NCBI RefSeq assembly: GCF_032854445.1
Contig: NC_088307.1
Location: forward strand, 5,642,001-5,706,000
Length of the DNA: 64,000 nucleotides
Direction: 5' to 3'
Source: Liolophura sinensis
Taxonomy: Eukaryota > Mollusca > Polyplacophora > Chitonida > Chitonidae
A model generated the notes under the pieces. It was not told the origin of the DNA, did not search any database, and saw only the letters and a program-made list of their open reading frames with translations. Below, piece after piece: positions 1 to 12,883 of this stretch. The position numbers and the translations under genes are program-made. Numbering within the stretch: position 1 is the stretch's first letter; each line of letters starts with the position of its first letter.

Positions 1-874
1 AGTCTACTGTTTGGACTAAGTACGGAAATACCTTCATCATTATAGAGCTAGAGTAAACGTGATGTCACTGTGCTGAAGCTGTGTCAAGGAGAAGTGTCTC
101 TTTGAAGAAACTGTACAAAAATATTTAATGCCGGTATAAGATACTTTGAATGGTAGTCTGTCAGTGGACATAAACATTAGTCAGGTGCTGTCTTTTACTT
201 AAGGGTGGAAGACAAGTGGTCTTCGTTACAAATGACTGTTTATTATCATCAAGGCCCACACAACTTGTGAGAGTGAGAGAATCTACAAATTATTCCAAGG
301 CCGGGTTTGAACCTCTAACCACGGCGCGCTCCCCCGTTGAACAAGGAGTTGTCAAGTGTTGAAATTTCTGAGGTTGGCTAGATTAACGTTTGACAGGTTC
401 CTTTTGCCCAGTTGATATCCTTGTGCTCCACCCATCAATTTGATTTGAATATTTCAAATAATCTAGCACAAGTAATAAATAGTAAATTAATAAATACTGT
501 ATTTCATCTAAATTTTAGCATTTTGTAAATGTCACATTTTGCTTTGATTCTGATTGATTCATGCTCTTTATAGGATTACTAAAGAATTTTTTTTATGATT
601 TTTTAGAAAAACTTAAGTGTTGTCATCAGAAGTATCATTTTAAAGCCTTTATGTGCTTCTGAAAGAGCATTTTTACCTATTAATCTTTGGGTAAAATACA
701 GGAAATAAATGTTGAGGATGAGTAGTGACTGAGTGATTGCGGCAAATTTGTCAATGATGTGGGTTCAAACCTATGACTTGGAAATTTGTGGATTCCTTTC
801 CTCTCACAGATTGTGAGGTCTCAGTAAAAATAAGTGATCAGTGAAGTTTGTGTGCTCATTCAAGCAGTTTAATA
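1..874. other. AT-rich sequence without a supported gene
   Basis: No convincing exon. ggtttgaacctctaaccac near 303 and gtgggttcaaacctatgac near 760 look like old tRNA-derived repeat remnants. Confidence 0.5.
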
Positions 875-1066
875 CTGTAGTTCTTCAACTTACTCACATG
901 TTTGCAAGGTGTTTATTCAGGCATATTCTGAAGGCATTTTTTTCTGTGTAGACTGATAATAATGATACTATTTGTGAAGCCCTGAAATTGGCAAATCCAA
1001 CCATTGTAGTTTTGTGTCCAAATTCAAAAGCTGCTCTTTCATGTGCAAAAAGGTTGAGGAATTAGG
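875..1066. mobile_element. MITE, ~200 bp family
   Basis: Ends form an inverted repeat (ctgtagttcttcaac ... gttgaggaattag). The interior shares gtgaagccctgaaattggc with the copy at 49864. Confidence 0.8.
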
Positions 1067-1271
1067 GTGTATGATGTGTTTATCTGTATGTCACAGGTGG
1101 AAAAGTTCATCAATATGTTGCCAAATGTCAGCTTTCTTTATTCCATAAAAATGACTGCCATCATATACAAAGTGAAAACTTTTTGAGTGTAGTGTTAAAC
1201 AATGATCAAATGAAAGAAATGAAAGAGACAAAACAAAAATAATTTGACTTATTATTCTTGTATACTTTCAG

Positions 1272-1360
1272 CACTCGTTACTGATCAAAGTCCTCAGCTG
1301 AGAGCAGACCTAGGTATTGACACAAGCAGGCTGCCGCGGCCCAACAGCAGCGATGTCTAA
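1272..1360 (+). CDS. Candidate 3'-terminal exon of an unidentified upstream gene
   Basis: A good acceptor (tgtatactttcag) leads into a frame open for 28 codons, ending RADLGIDTSRLPRPNSSDV and TAA at 1358-1360. The codon composition is GC-richer than the surroundings, as in the confirmed exons. The end SDV fits a class I PDZ-binding motif. I do not recognise the gene, and the remaining exons would lie before the window. Confidence 0.45.
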
Positions 1361-1769
1361 TGCTAATTAATAGGTGTCATTAACGTTTAGGCACCATAAC
1401 GATTCACGTGTACAGACCTGAATATTTCCTTGATTTGTCTACTTTGGGGAAAATAGAAAAGCATACCTAAGAAAGTGTGGCACAGTGTATATTGCACATC
1501 AGGAAACTTCATGCAAAATACATGCAAACAGTACAGGTAACAATATGCTTTTTTCGGCATTGCACATTTTAAACCTTGCAGTTTCAAACATCAGTTCTGC
1601 AACACTCTGTGACAATTACTAAGTTTAAATAACAAAGGTACAGTTCTGTTTAGGTGAAAGGTTTGAATGATGGTTTTGGATGATTATTGGAAGGTACATC
1701 TGTGAGATTACAGGGATAATTCTGTAGTGTCTTGCTGTGGTGTACATCTGACATAATAGTCATGAATAG

Positions 1770-1975
1770 TTGCCACACATTATTGGACAGTACCACACAT
1801 TAAATGAACAGTTGCTACACAGTACTGAACAGTTGCTACACAAAACAACGGCTGTGCAGAACTGAGTAGCAGCCATACAATAATGATCAGTTGCCACTCA
1901 CTAATGGACAGTTTGCCGCTCACCAATGGACAGTTGCCACTCACCAATGGACAGTTGCCATGCAGTACTGCAGAG
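1770..1975. repeat. Degenerate ~21 bp repeat
   Basis: Repeated cagttgccactcaccaatgga and variants (gaacagttgctacac). Identity rises toward 1975. Confidence 0.75.
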
Positions 1976-2664
1976 TTGGGAACAGCATTTTTGAAAACTG
2001 CATGACATGTCAGAGTCAATGTCCATCTGTGTGTGGAATAAATTTAAAATATTTTTGGGAATCCAAACTACATTTGCTGAGTAACAGTACTAAAGACCGT
2101 TTATGGAAGCATGCAATATCTTTGCTTTGACAAATAGGATTTCCAGGGTTGTCAAATGAACAAACAACAGAAAAGAAGCCAAAAACATAGATGCCCTATT
2201 AAAACTCCCAGCTGCAGGAATCTTAGAACATTTTGTTGATGTCCAATGTTCCTTTCCCAGCTCATGATTAATTATGACGTCACTTGAAAAACAAACCTTT
2301 GGTGGAAACTCATACATTATAAAAATTATGTCTGCATTGCGATCAGTTTTTTGATGGAACAATTGGCTCAAGGTCCTACTTGACAATAGTGGCCCCTCAT
2401 GGGATAAAGACATATGCTGCTCGCCGTTTACATTGGACAACTACTTCTAACCTTATATAATGGGCAACGCCTGAGAACTTCATCAAATCTTGAAACCACA
2501 ACTGCCTGTCAAAACATCAGTGGGACATCAACCTCTCTAGCATGCTAGGATCTGCTTGTTTTGGTATCAGGCAGTGTACTGAATGTCAGAGGCAGTGGAA
2601 CCACTTCCAAAGAGGGTGGTGGTGCAGGGTTCTAAGTATCAATTTAAATGAGAGTCAAGGTATG

Positions 2665-3995
2665 TTCCTTTCTATATCTGTATTTTTGTGATGTGCTTGA
2701 TAATGCATATCATTGGGTGCATTATTGTGGAATGTGCTTGACAATGAATATTTGTCTTATTGTGATGTGCTTGATAATGCATATCAATATGTGCATTATT
2801 GTGGAATGTGCTTGACAGTGAATATTTGTATTTTTGTGATGTGCTTGATAATGCATATCAATATTTGCATTATTGTGGAATGTGCTTGACAGTGAATATT
2901 TGTCTTATTGTGATGTGCTTGATAATGCATATCAATATGTGCATTATTGTGGAATGTGCTTGACAGTGAATATCTGTATTTTCGTGATGTGCTTGATAAT
3001 GCATATCAATATGTGCATTATTGTGGAATGTGCTCGACAATGAATATTTGTCTTATTGTGATGTGCTTGATAATGCATATCAATATGTGCATTATTGTGG
3101 AATGTACTTGACAGTAAATATCTGTATTTTTGTGATGTGCTTGATAATGCATATCAATATGTGCATTATTGTGGAATGTGCTTGACAGTGAATATATGTA
3201 TTTTTGTGATGTGCTTGATAATGCATATCAATATGTGCATTATTGTGGAATGTGCTTGACAGTGAATATTTGTATTTTTGTGATGTGCTTGATAATGCAT
3301 ATCAATATGTGCATTATTGTGGAATGTGCTTGACAGTGAATATCTGTATTTTTGTGATGTGCTTGATAATGCATATCAATATGTGCATTATTGTGGAATG
3401 TGCTCGACAATGAATATTTGTCTTATTGTGATGTGCTTGATAATGCATATCAATATGTGCATTATTGTGGAATGTACTTGACAGTAAATATCTGTATTTT
3501 TGTGATGTGCTTGATAATGCATATCAATATGTGCATTATTGTGGAATGTGCTTGACAGTGAATATCTGTATTTTTGTGATGTGCTTGATAATGCATATCA
3601 ATATGTGCATTATTGTGGAATGTGCTTGACAGTGAATATCTGTATTTTTGTGATGTGCTTGATAATGCATATCAATATGTGCATTATTGTGGAATGTGCT
3701 CGACAGTGAATATTTGTCTTATTGTGATGTGCTTGATAATGCATATCAATATGTGCATTATTGTGGAATGTGCTTGACAATGAATATTTGTCTTATTGTG
3801 ATGTGCTTGATAATGCATATCAATATGTGCATTATTGTGGAATGTGCTTGACAGTGAATATCTGTATTCTTGTGATGTGCTTGATAATGCATATCAATAT
3901 GTGCCTTATTGTGGAATGTGCTTGACAATGAATATAGGTATTTTTGTGATGTGCTTGATAATGCATATCTGTATGTATGTGCATTATTGTGAAAT
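2665..3995. repeat. 74 bp minisatellite with higher-order structure
   Basis: About 18 units of the type gtgatgtgcttgataatgca...ttgacagtgaatatctg, each made of two related halves. Diagnostic variants (tgctcgacaa at 3031 and 3401; gtacttg at 3104 and 3474) recur 370 bp apart, which is five units. Confidence 0.95.
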
Positions 3996-4424
3996 GGCTG
4001 TATTTATATTGTGTGTAACCGGACTGGGGCTACCATAAAAGCTGTGGGTGCCATAATTAAAAGACAAAGCCTATTCTCGGTTTGAATTGGTGTATTCAAG
4101 GAAAATTATTGTGAGCAGAAAACACTGGCCTCACCCTGTAATGTCACTGTAAGTGTCAGTCCAGGTTAGGTACACAAGACAACAAGAAAGCATGTGGTGA
4201 AAGGAATGGAACTCTACAGATTAGAATATGAAAAAAGGCATTTAAATTGTTCTCCCCAAATACCCTGTATCCTTTGCCATGCGTCCGCATTATACTGATT
4301 TCGTTGTAAGCCTGAAGAAAAAATTGTTTGTCAGTTTTTTTTTATCAGTTAAAGTTGTAGCAGTGATGAAAGCTCAGACATTTTGGAAGGACATACTGAC
4401 TTTTATTTTCCATTGATATTATAG

Positions 4425-4559
4425 ACCCTGGGAATCAACTATGAAGAAGGTCTACCCAGCTTGAAGCCCAATTACAAATGTGCTACAGGCAATGCTTTAA
4501 TGATGATGAGACTTAGTCATTTTACATGGAATAGGTATATTTCCCAAGGTGTAGGTTAA
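4425..4559 (+). CDS. Possible exon, unidentified
   Basis: After an acceptor-like tattatag, a phase-0 frame of 44 codons reads TLGINYEEGLPSLKPNYKC and so on to a TAA. It sits between two minisatellites. It may be chance. Confidence 0.22.
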   Translation, partial: TLGINYEEGLPSLKPNYKCATGNALMMMRLSHFTWNRYISQGVG

Positions 4560-4683
4560 TTTTACATATTTATGCAGTTTTTATAGTTTTATGTCTTTTA
4601 AAATAGTTGTGAATAGCACAGAATCCAGCTATGTAATGTTTTGTTCCAGAAATGTATGGGACTTGATGTTATGAAGTTATGGG

Positions 4684-5590
4684 GTAAGCTGAACAGCCAG
4701 GTGTGAATCAAGCTGAACAGTCAGATGTGAATTAAGCTAAGCAGTTAGGCGTGAATTAAGCTGAACAGTCAGGTGTGAATTAAGCTAAGCAGTCAGGTGT
4801 GAATTAAGCTCAACAGTTAGATGTGAACTAAGCTAAGCAGTCAGGTGTGAATTAAGCTGAATAGTCATGTGTGAATTAAGCTGAATAGTCAGGTCTGAAT
4901 TAAGCTGAACAGCCGGATGTGAATTAAGAGAAGAAGTCAGGCGTGAATTAAGCTGAACAGTTAGGTGTGAATTAAGCTAAGCAGTCAGGTGTGAATTAAG
5001 CTCAAAAGTTAGATGTGAACTAAGCTAAGCAGTCAGGTGTGAATTGAGCTGAATAGTCATGTGTGAATTAAGCTGAATAGTCAGGTGTGAATTAAGCTGA
5101 ACAGCCAGATGTGAATTAAGAGAAGAAGTCAGGCGTGAATTAAGCTGAACAGTTAGGTGTGAATTAAGCTAAGCAGTAAGGTGTGAATTAAGCTCAACAG
5201 TTAGATGTGAACTAAGCTAAGCAGTCAGATGTGAATTGAACTGAATAGTCGTGTGAATTAAGCTGAATAGTCAGGTGTGAATTAAGCTGAACAGCCAGAT
5301 GTGAATTAAGCTAAGCAGTCAGGTGTGAATTAAGCCAAACATTTGGGTGTGAATTAAGCTGAACAGTTGGGTGTGAATTAAGGTGAACAGTAAAATGTAA
5401 ATTGTGCTGCACAATGTGAATTAAGGTGAACAGTCATGTGTGAATTGAGCTGAACAGAAAGATGTGAATGAAGCTGAATGGCAGAGCATGAATTAAGGTG
5501 AACAGCCAGATGTGAATTAAGCTGAATGGCAGGGTGTAAACTGAGCTGAACAACAGGATGTTAGTTAAGGTGAATAGTTAAAGTTGAAAG
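4684..5590. repeat. 24 bp minisatellite with higher-order structure
   Basis: About 37 units around agctgaacagtcaggtgtga. The rare variant agagaagaagtcagg recurs at 4927 and 5119, a 192 bp (eight-unit) period. The edges are more degenerate. Confidence 0.95.
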
Positions 5591-7268
5591 CTTCACATTA
5601 TTGAGCCATAGAGGTACTTGGCTTGTGCTGGGGTGTATATGGGCATCGGAACAACACTTATAGGCGTAGGTTTATAGGTATACAAGGTATACAACACATA
5701 TTAATGTACAGAAATATAACAAGGCTTGCCTATCAAAAATATGTTGACGCTAGTCATAGAGAGGTCAGCCATGAGCACAGTACATATGAGTGCCGTACAA
5801 ACAGGGTAGAAATGTTCCTCTGGGGCATACAGTTATGGCTCACTACAATCACACCATTAGCAGGCACCAGTATCATTCCATTAAACTCACCTGAGTAGTG
5901 AGGATGTTAGTAGCCGTTTTGCACTTCCTCTTTCCACAATGTACATGCATGTAACCAATTAATGTGATTAAGGGCTTACTAAGCCAATTAAGTATGCTTC
6001 ATCAAACCCTGGGACAGCATCAGAGGTTGTTGGCAAAGAATCGATCAGCACAAATGGAATGGAATTTTTGCTAGTATTTTAGCTCAAACAGCCCATAGCA
6101 TAAGTTCTCACAAAGTATCAGGCTTGGCTGTGCAGGTGGTTCTGAATGGGTCTTGAAAGTGGGTCAAATTATATTATATTTTTCAAACTTTGAAATCATT
6201 TTAAGACTAAGTATCAAAGGTACGAGTTTGATATTTAGTGAAAGGCAATAATTTGAGCCATTCTTTGTAAGTACAGAAAATTTGATCAGTGAATTTGAAT
6301 ATTTTTTGCCAAAAATTAAAAAAAAAATCTCTTAAAATATTCCACAACCAAGCCACAACCATACCAAAAGTGCACCATTGGCAAGCTATTACCATTCCAC
6401 AGGTGGACCTCAGGCAAGCCTTGCTTGGCGTGCTGATGGTACTTTGTAGAGCTTTTACTCGTATGTATTGTAGCAGTCTGTCTCCGCACATCTTTCCTTT
6501 GAAAGGATCTTTTGGCATGTATTTTAATAAATGGTAAAGCATAATTCCTTTGATCAATTGTGCGTTGTTGTTTTTTTAATATATATTCATATGTCATAAT
6601 AATCAGCATTGACATCTCAAATCTGTGAAAATATTTTTATCATCTTTTTAGTTACTGGACAGAGTTATTTGTAAATGTTAAACGAATGTGAATGCTTGCC
6701 CTGAATTTTATTGTATGCATTGCTTGTATTGTGGTTTTTTTTTCGAATGTTTATAATGAGTTCATGGCTGTTATGTTTTTATAAAATGGAAGTTTCATTG
6801 AGTGAGTCACTGAGATGTCAGTACATTGATAAGACATGGAGAAGCAAGCAATAAGTACAATTGATCAACTGTATTTTGCATGGTAAAATTTATGCATCCA
6901 ACAGAAACACACGGCTATTGTTATATTACGATAGAAATGATAATCTCATTCAGTTATGGATGCTTTGTTGATATTTACATCTTGAATGAATGGGACATTA
7001 ACATTTTCTGCGTGGCTATTTCTTTTATAACAGACATTGTGTTGCTAAATCTGTCTTTGGTCACAGATTATGAATAAAAGTAGAGGAAAAAAACCCCTCT
7101 AAAGCTTAATCAGGAAGGGAAATATATTGTAGGTTCGAATTTTCGTCAGAATTCCTGCATACAGAAATGTTATATACAATGTAGCTAGATCTCATGACAA
7201 AAGACTCTAAAATTAGGTATCTGAAAAAAATAAAACTGTTGTGTTCCTCTGGTCTCTTCACAAGTTAC
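5591..7268. other. AT-rich intergenic sequence
   Basis: Short ORFs occur but have no codon pattern or splice context. Nothing supported. Confidence 0.5.
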
Positions 7269-7488
7269 CTGAATTCCTCAATCTTTTCGCATACGAAAAG
7301 TTGCATCAGCAACTTTCACTGCAGCTGATGCCTATTTTTAATTTGATTTTGGAGACAAAACTACAATGGTTGCAGCTGGCCAGTGTCAAGGCTTATACAC
7401 ACAAAATATAATTTTGTCAGTCTACACATAATAATACCTTGAGAATGTGCTTGAAGCAATGCCTTGTCCTCATGCAAAAAGGTTGCAC
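7269..7488. mobile_element. MITE, same family
   Basis: Starts ctgaattcctcaatcttttc, interior gattttggagacaaaactac, ends gcaaaaaggttgca. The right end is diverged. Confidence 0.72.
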
Positions 7489-7758
7489 CCATTTTAAAGC
7501 TTGTGTCAGAACTTGCGTCAAAATAAACGCTCAAATTGTAGTGGTAATAATTTCATGAAATGCTCTGGCCCTGCGATCACGAAAGCAATCTTAGACTTAA
7601 GTCAAAATTTTAATCCTTATATTTGGTATTTTCTTTTACGTTACTTTAGCGGAAATTTGTTGTACAATAATTTACACAGAATATTTTGACTTTGTTACAT
7701 CACAAATGAAAATTTTAGAGTCCTGTGAAATTTTGACTTAAGCCTGAGATTGCTTTGT

Positions 7759-7858
7759 GATCCCGGGGTCATGTCTACGCACATTGCTCGAGTCATTTCA
7801 CGCGCACTGATCCCGGGGTCATGTCTACGCACATTGCTTGAGTCATTTCACGTGCACA
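7759..7858. repeat. 50 bp tandem duplication
   Basis: gatcccggggtcatgtctac... twice, with two or three differences. It is locally GC-rich. Confidence 0.9.
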
Positions 7859-8145
7859 TGTTTGTATCCAAGACTCAGTGAAACACACTTTAATTGAAAG
7901 AAAAAAATAAATGATTGTAGAAGGAATTTCTTGTTAAGCATGGTTTGTATTGTATTGTATTTATTCACCATAAGTATAGTTAGAAAACATGTTTACAGAA
8001 AATAAAGCATGGCAGGAATAAAGTTACAAAAGGGAGAATTTATGTATTTACTTTTATTTAAATCAATTGTGTGAAGAGTTGAATGTACTGTGTAGTCACT
8101 GTCATTTTCTCCATCAATTTATCGACTTCATTATACAAAGTGTGA

Positions 8146-8379
8146 GCGCAGAGTAATGATCCAGGAGCCTCCTCCCAATGCAGTTGCTTTGAGTTCAAGT
8201 CCAGCTCTTGCTGTCTTCCTCTCTGGCCGTATGTAGGAAGGTCTGCCAGCAACCTGCGCATGGTCGTGGGTTTCCCCCGGGCTCTGCCCGGTTTCCTCTC
8301 ACCATAATGCTGGCCGCTGTCGTATAAGTGAAATACTCTTGAGTACGACATAAAACACCAATCAAACAAAATAAATAAA
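8146..8379 (+). mobile_element. tRNA-derived SINE, family A, 5' truncated
   Basis: Shares gagttcaagtccagctc (box B area), the ataatgctggccgctgtcgt body and the cttgagtacgacataaaaca tail. Flanked by a 12 bp target duplication tac(a/g)aagtgtga. Confidence 0.88.
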
Positions 8380-8391
8380 TACGAAGTGTGA

Positions 8392-9530
8392 TGACATTTT
8401 GTCACGATGTTAAAATGGAAGCTGATTTCAGTGTGTCTTGTTCGTGCAAGGTGCGAGTTTGAACATGGTCTTGGACAGGGAATTTGTAGATTCTTATGCA
8501 CACTCAAGGTTATGGGGCCTCAGTGAGAATATGCTTGGGTAACAACTGTGATACCGTTTATAACCATAAATTTCATCCATGACTAACCCACCCATTTTTC
8601 CAGACTTTGAGAGTTCCATTGATTTTAGAAAGGTGTTTTGAGGCTTGCTTGGAACATGGAATGATATTCTAGTGGAGAATTGTAAATTTCATCACCGAAA
8701 ATAATATTTAGTGATATTCATTTGCTTTTGAAAATGCACTTTTGTGGGCGAAATTTTAGGTCATGTATGGCAGTTTAGTGGCAGGAACACTCTGGCAGCA
8801 CTGACTCACCCCACTACCCACTACAACATGACACCTAGTGATTCAACCTCATTAAAAGACTGAAAAATTGTAAAGTGTGACATAAAAACCAAATGTCATT
8901 TGGTATACGCATATACACTTGCTGGCGAGCCAGAATTATCAGCACGCGTTGAATTGATGGGAATATAATGTGCCGGAAATGCTTAAGTCAGTCTCATCTG
9001 CGAGGGGTGTATTGGTAGAGGTTATATCCCTCCCAGGTCCTGTTTAACGAGAAATCAAGAGTCCCAGGCAGAAGCTGGGGTAACAGAGTTGGACGCAAGG
9101 TCTCATTGTGTGCTTATAAGGACTGCTGCAAAAAATCACATTGCTAAAAGTTTATATAAAAATTTAAGAATACTCTGCATAAATTAGATGTAACATTTTG
9201 ATGATTTTGCGCTTTCAAACTGATGAACTCCTGAAGAATGAAATGAAATGTAATCTTTGCAAATTTCCAGGCTTCTGCTCAAAATAATACCTAATTTTTT
9301 CATGTCATTTATTAATTTTTGAAAAACAGGTTATAAAAGACTCTCCAAAAATTCAGAGATTTAACACTGGACTGTAATTATAACATGGGCCAGATAGGGT
9401 AGAAATACTGTATGTGTGTATGTATGTATGCTTGAGGTATTGAAATCGGGGTAATCAGGAAACATCAGCAAATCTGATTTCCCTCCTTTTACTGCCAATG
9501 TTAAATAAACTTGTTTTACCCCTTCTACAG
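8392..9530. other. Intergenic sequence with old repeats
   Basis: gaggcttgcttggaacatgg near 8640 recurs in diverged form near 16310 and 38590, so it is part of another dispersed repeat. No gene seen. Confidence 0.5.
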
Positions 9531-9745
9531 ATTTTGACTACAGGGAAGCAGTCCTATATCCTGAACATGAGACTCGACCTGACAAAGTCAATGGGACTAA
9601 ACATAGGCAGCCTATACCTGACCTAAGCACTGTATATTCGCTTGACTCAACATGCTTCAGCATTCATATTAAAGGAAAAAACCCCATAAAAATGTCAATA
9701 TCAGTTGAAAATGCATCAAAACTTATTTGCAAATACGTTCTTTAA
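9531..9745 (+). CDS. Candidate terminal exon, unidentified
   Basis: A strong acceptor (ttgttttaccccttctacag) is followed by a frame open for 70 codons: FDYREAVLYPEHETRPDK, then KHRQPIPDLSTVYSLD, ending TAA at 9743-9745. The phase is the same as in the exon at 1272, and the RPDKVNGTKHRQPIPDLSTV part weakly resembles the RADLGIDTSRLPRPNSSDV end. It could be an alternative last exon of the same gene. Unproven. Confidence 0.33.
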
Positions 9746-10137
9746 TAAGACCCACCATAAAAAAATTATTTTCAAGTGTTTAATTCTGTTTAAAGAAAAA
9801 TCCCCCCCCCTCCAAAACTGAAAACCACATTTATGACTAATTTTTTCCACCCTTCGTCTGAACTTTATGTAATATTCATGTTTTCTCCACCTTTAAAATA
9901 AGGTAAGTTACTAGATAACAAAGTCACATAAAGGGTGGGAATGATGGTATACATACCAGACATGCCAGTTTAGCAGGATTAACCTACCTTAACACACGGA
10001 ACAAAATAATCTTTTCATCCCAAAAAAAAGTTACTCTTCCTTGAATGCTTGACTAATCTCTTTGTTAATCTGAAAACGTATCGCTTCATACCATTATACT
10101 CTATGGGCTAAACTTCCCACATTATCATTTAAGTTTA

Positions 10138-10275
10138 CCCGAACTCCTCAACCTTTTTGCTTCTGAAAGAGCAAATACAGTGTGATTTATTTCATCTTAC
10201 TGTCTTGATTTCAGTGACGGAACTACATTGTATAAGCTGGTAAATTTCAGGGCTTTACAAAAAGGATACTAGTCT
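10138..10275. mobile_element. MITE fragment
   Basis: Left end cccgaactcctcaacctttt and part of the interior (agggctttacaaaaagg). The right end is missing. Confidence 0.6.
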
Positions 10276-10473
10276 GGTTTTTTTAAAAGTCTTCCTGGAA
10301 TAGTCACCCTGCGAAAAAAGTTGATCCCCCTCAAACTTGGTTAAAGGGACTTATGTTTGCAGAAAAGCGAGGTACACTATCCCACTTCTTAAACTGAATT
10401 ATCTTTAAAATGATTCATGAACACTTCTATATTTGATAATATGAAAATACTCCTCTAAGGAATCATTTTGTCT

Positions 10474-10871
10474 TACTGTAAATCTTCAACCTTTTTAACC
10501 ACTAAAGCACCGTTTTACGTGGAGATTATGCAGACAATTATTATGAAAATGATGCTAAAAATCATTTGTTTTTGTCAACAAAGATGCAAGCTTCATAAAA
10601 CTGTGCAGATTATGTCTCTACACCCCATAGCTCTCTCAGAATGTTTCAAAATTGTGGTTGCAGAGGCAGCTGGACAATTATTTATTTATCTGTTTATTTA
10701 TTTGATTGTTGTTTTCTGCCATACTCAAGAATATTTCACATATATACGACAACAGCCAGTATGTGGGAGAAAACTGGGGAATGGGGAAATCCACAACCAT
10801 CCACAGCTTGCTGGCGGCGCCACTCTAGCGTGCTAGCCACTTTAGCCATGGAGGCTCCTTGAAAAATTAGG
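10474..10871. mobile_element. MITE split by a SINE
   Basis: Left end ctgtaaatcttcaacctttt. The interior matches the copy at 29400 (caattattatgaaaatgat). It is interrupted at 10678-10860 and resumes with gaaaaattaggg. Confidence 0.7.
10678..10860 (-). mobile_element. SINE family A inserted into a MITE
   Basis: A minus-strand copy with an internal deletion. The tail ttatttgattgttgttttct and the head gctagccactttagccatgg are both present. MITE sequence continues on each side. Confidence 0.8.
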
Positions 10872-10887
10872 GTACATGAAATTCAAC

Positions 10888-11617
10888 CACTGAAGCTCAC
10901 CTAGCTTATCATCAACCATTGAAGCTCACCTAGCTTATCACTTGATCAACCATTGAAGCTCACCTAGCTTATCACCTGATCATTCAAGCTCACCTAGCTT
11001 ATCACCTGATCATTCAAGTTCACCTGGCTTATCACCTGATCATTCAAGCTCACCTAGCTTATCACCTGATCATTGGACCTCACCTGGCTTAACACCTGAT
11101 CAACCACGGAAAGCTCACCTAGCTTATCCTCTGCTCAACCACTGAAGCTCACCTAGCTTATCACCTGATCAACCATTGAAGCTCACCTAGCTTATCACCT
11201 GATCGAACATTGAAGCTCATCTAGCTTATCCCCTGATCAACCATTGAAGCTCACCTGGCTTATCACCTGATCAAACATTGAATCTCACCTAGCTTATCAC
11301 CTGATCAACCATTGAAGCTCACCTGGCTTATCACCTGATCGAACATTGAAGCTCACCTAGCTTATCACCTGATCGAACATTGATGCTCATCTAGCTTATC
11401 ACCTGATCAACCATTGAAGCTCACCTGGCTTATCACCTGATCAAACATTGAAGCTCACCTAGCTGATCACCTGATCAACCATTTAAGCTCACCTGGCTTA
11501 TCACCTGATCGAACATTGAAGCTCACCTAGCTTATCACCTGATCAACCATTGAAGCTCACCTGGCTTATCACATGATCAACCATTGAAGCTCACCTAGTT
11601 TATCACCTGATCAACCA
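10888..11617. repeat. 34 bp minisatellite
   Basis: About 21 units of gaagctcacctagcttatca plus cctgatcaaccatt. Variants (ggctt for agctt, gaacatt for aaccatt) alternate irregularly. Confidence 0.95.
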
Positions 11618-11816
11618 ATGTGATATGGTCACTCAAACAAATTTCTCAGGGGGTTGGTAAAAATGTACTAAAAGCCAAGCCGGGCTTAAACCTTAATACC
11701 AGTCTTTGTCTAATACACAACTAATGGAGCTCTAGTCCAGACTACAGTTAATAAAGGTCTTACCCTCTAATACACTTTTGAATAACAAGGCCTGCAGGTC
11801 CCAGGATCAACCAGCT

Positions 11817-12016
11817 NNNNNNNNNNNNNNNNNNNNNNNNNNNNNNNNNNNNNNNNNNNNNNNNNNNNNNNNNNNNNNNNNNNNNNNNNNNNNNNNNNNN
11901 NNNNNNNNNNNNNNNNNNNNNNNNNNNNNNNNNNNNNNNNNNNNNNNNNNNNNNNNNNNNNNNNNNNNNNNNNNNNNNNNNNNNNNNNNNNNNNNNNNNN
12001 NNNNNNNNNNNNNNNN
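11817..12016. other. Assembly gap, 200 N
   Basis: Exactly 200 unknown bases. The 17 bases before it (11800-11816) and after it (12017-12033) are identical. Confidence 0.99.
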
Positions 12017-12487
12017 CCCAGGATCAACCAGCTGTCTTAAGCCTTAAGGTAGGAAAACTTTAAAGTCTTAAATTCAAAATAGTTTACTGCGCTAAAATTG
12101 TGATTTACCTCAGGAATCCTTGTCCCAGGATCACAAAACCATCTTAGGCATAAGTCAAAATTTCAGTCATTAAACTTGGAATGTTCCGTTACCCAAAATT
12201 TACCTTGTCAAGCTATATTTTGACCTTCTTACCTCAAAAATGACTTTTTTAAAGTTTTAAAGTGAAAATCTGATTTATGTCTACGCTGGTTTTTTTCGAG
12301 ATACTGGAGCCTGGATCTAGCAGGTCCTTTATTGGCTCACAACACTAAAGTGTTGTTTTGTGGCCTCCAAATTGGTCACCATGGATTCATCCACACATAC
12401 AACTCACCTGTGTTGTGTACAGAGAAAATACTTCAGTACTCTTGGAAGTACAGTATCATCATTACCTCACTGAACTTAACCTAAATA

Positions 12488-12641
12488 AATCCGCACATTG
12501 CTGACAGGCCTTCCCACTTACGGCTGGAGAGGAAGCCAGCATGAGCTGGACTTGAACTCACAGCGACCGCATTGGTGAGAGGCTCCTGGGTCATTACGCT
12601 GCCGCTAACGCGCTAACCGACTGAGCCACGGAGTTAACTGA
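12488..12641 (-). mobile_element. SINE family A, head portion
   Basis: A minus-strand copy with an intact tRNA-like head (gctaacgcgctaaccgactg, agccacgg). The 3' part is missing. Confidence 0.85.
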
Positions 12642-12883
12642 GAGACTACACCAGTATAAATACACAGAAGGTTTTTTTGTTGCCTCTAACAAAATATATT
12701 TCACAGAATATATACATGATAGACATGATCATAATAAAATTAAAAAGATGCTGATGACAGTTTGCTAATGTTCTCTAAATAAGATTAATTCTAATTCACT
12801 TCCAAACAGGAAGTTTGGACGACATACTACAGTGCTAGCTCGTAAACATGAACGGCTACAGTTGACAACCTTGATTATACTTG

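Noticed and set aside
8058-8507. 149-codon minus-strand ORF
   Set aside because: It is largely the antisense of a SINE.
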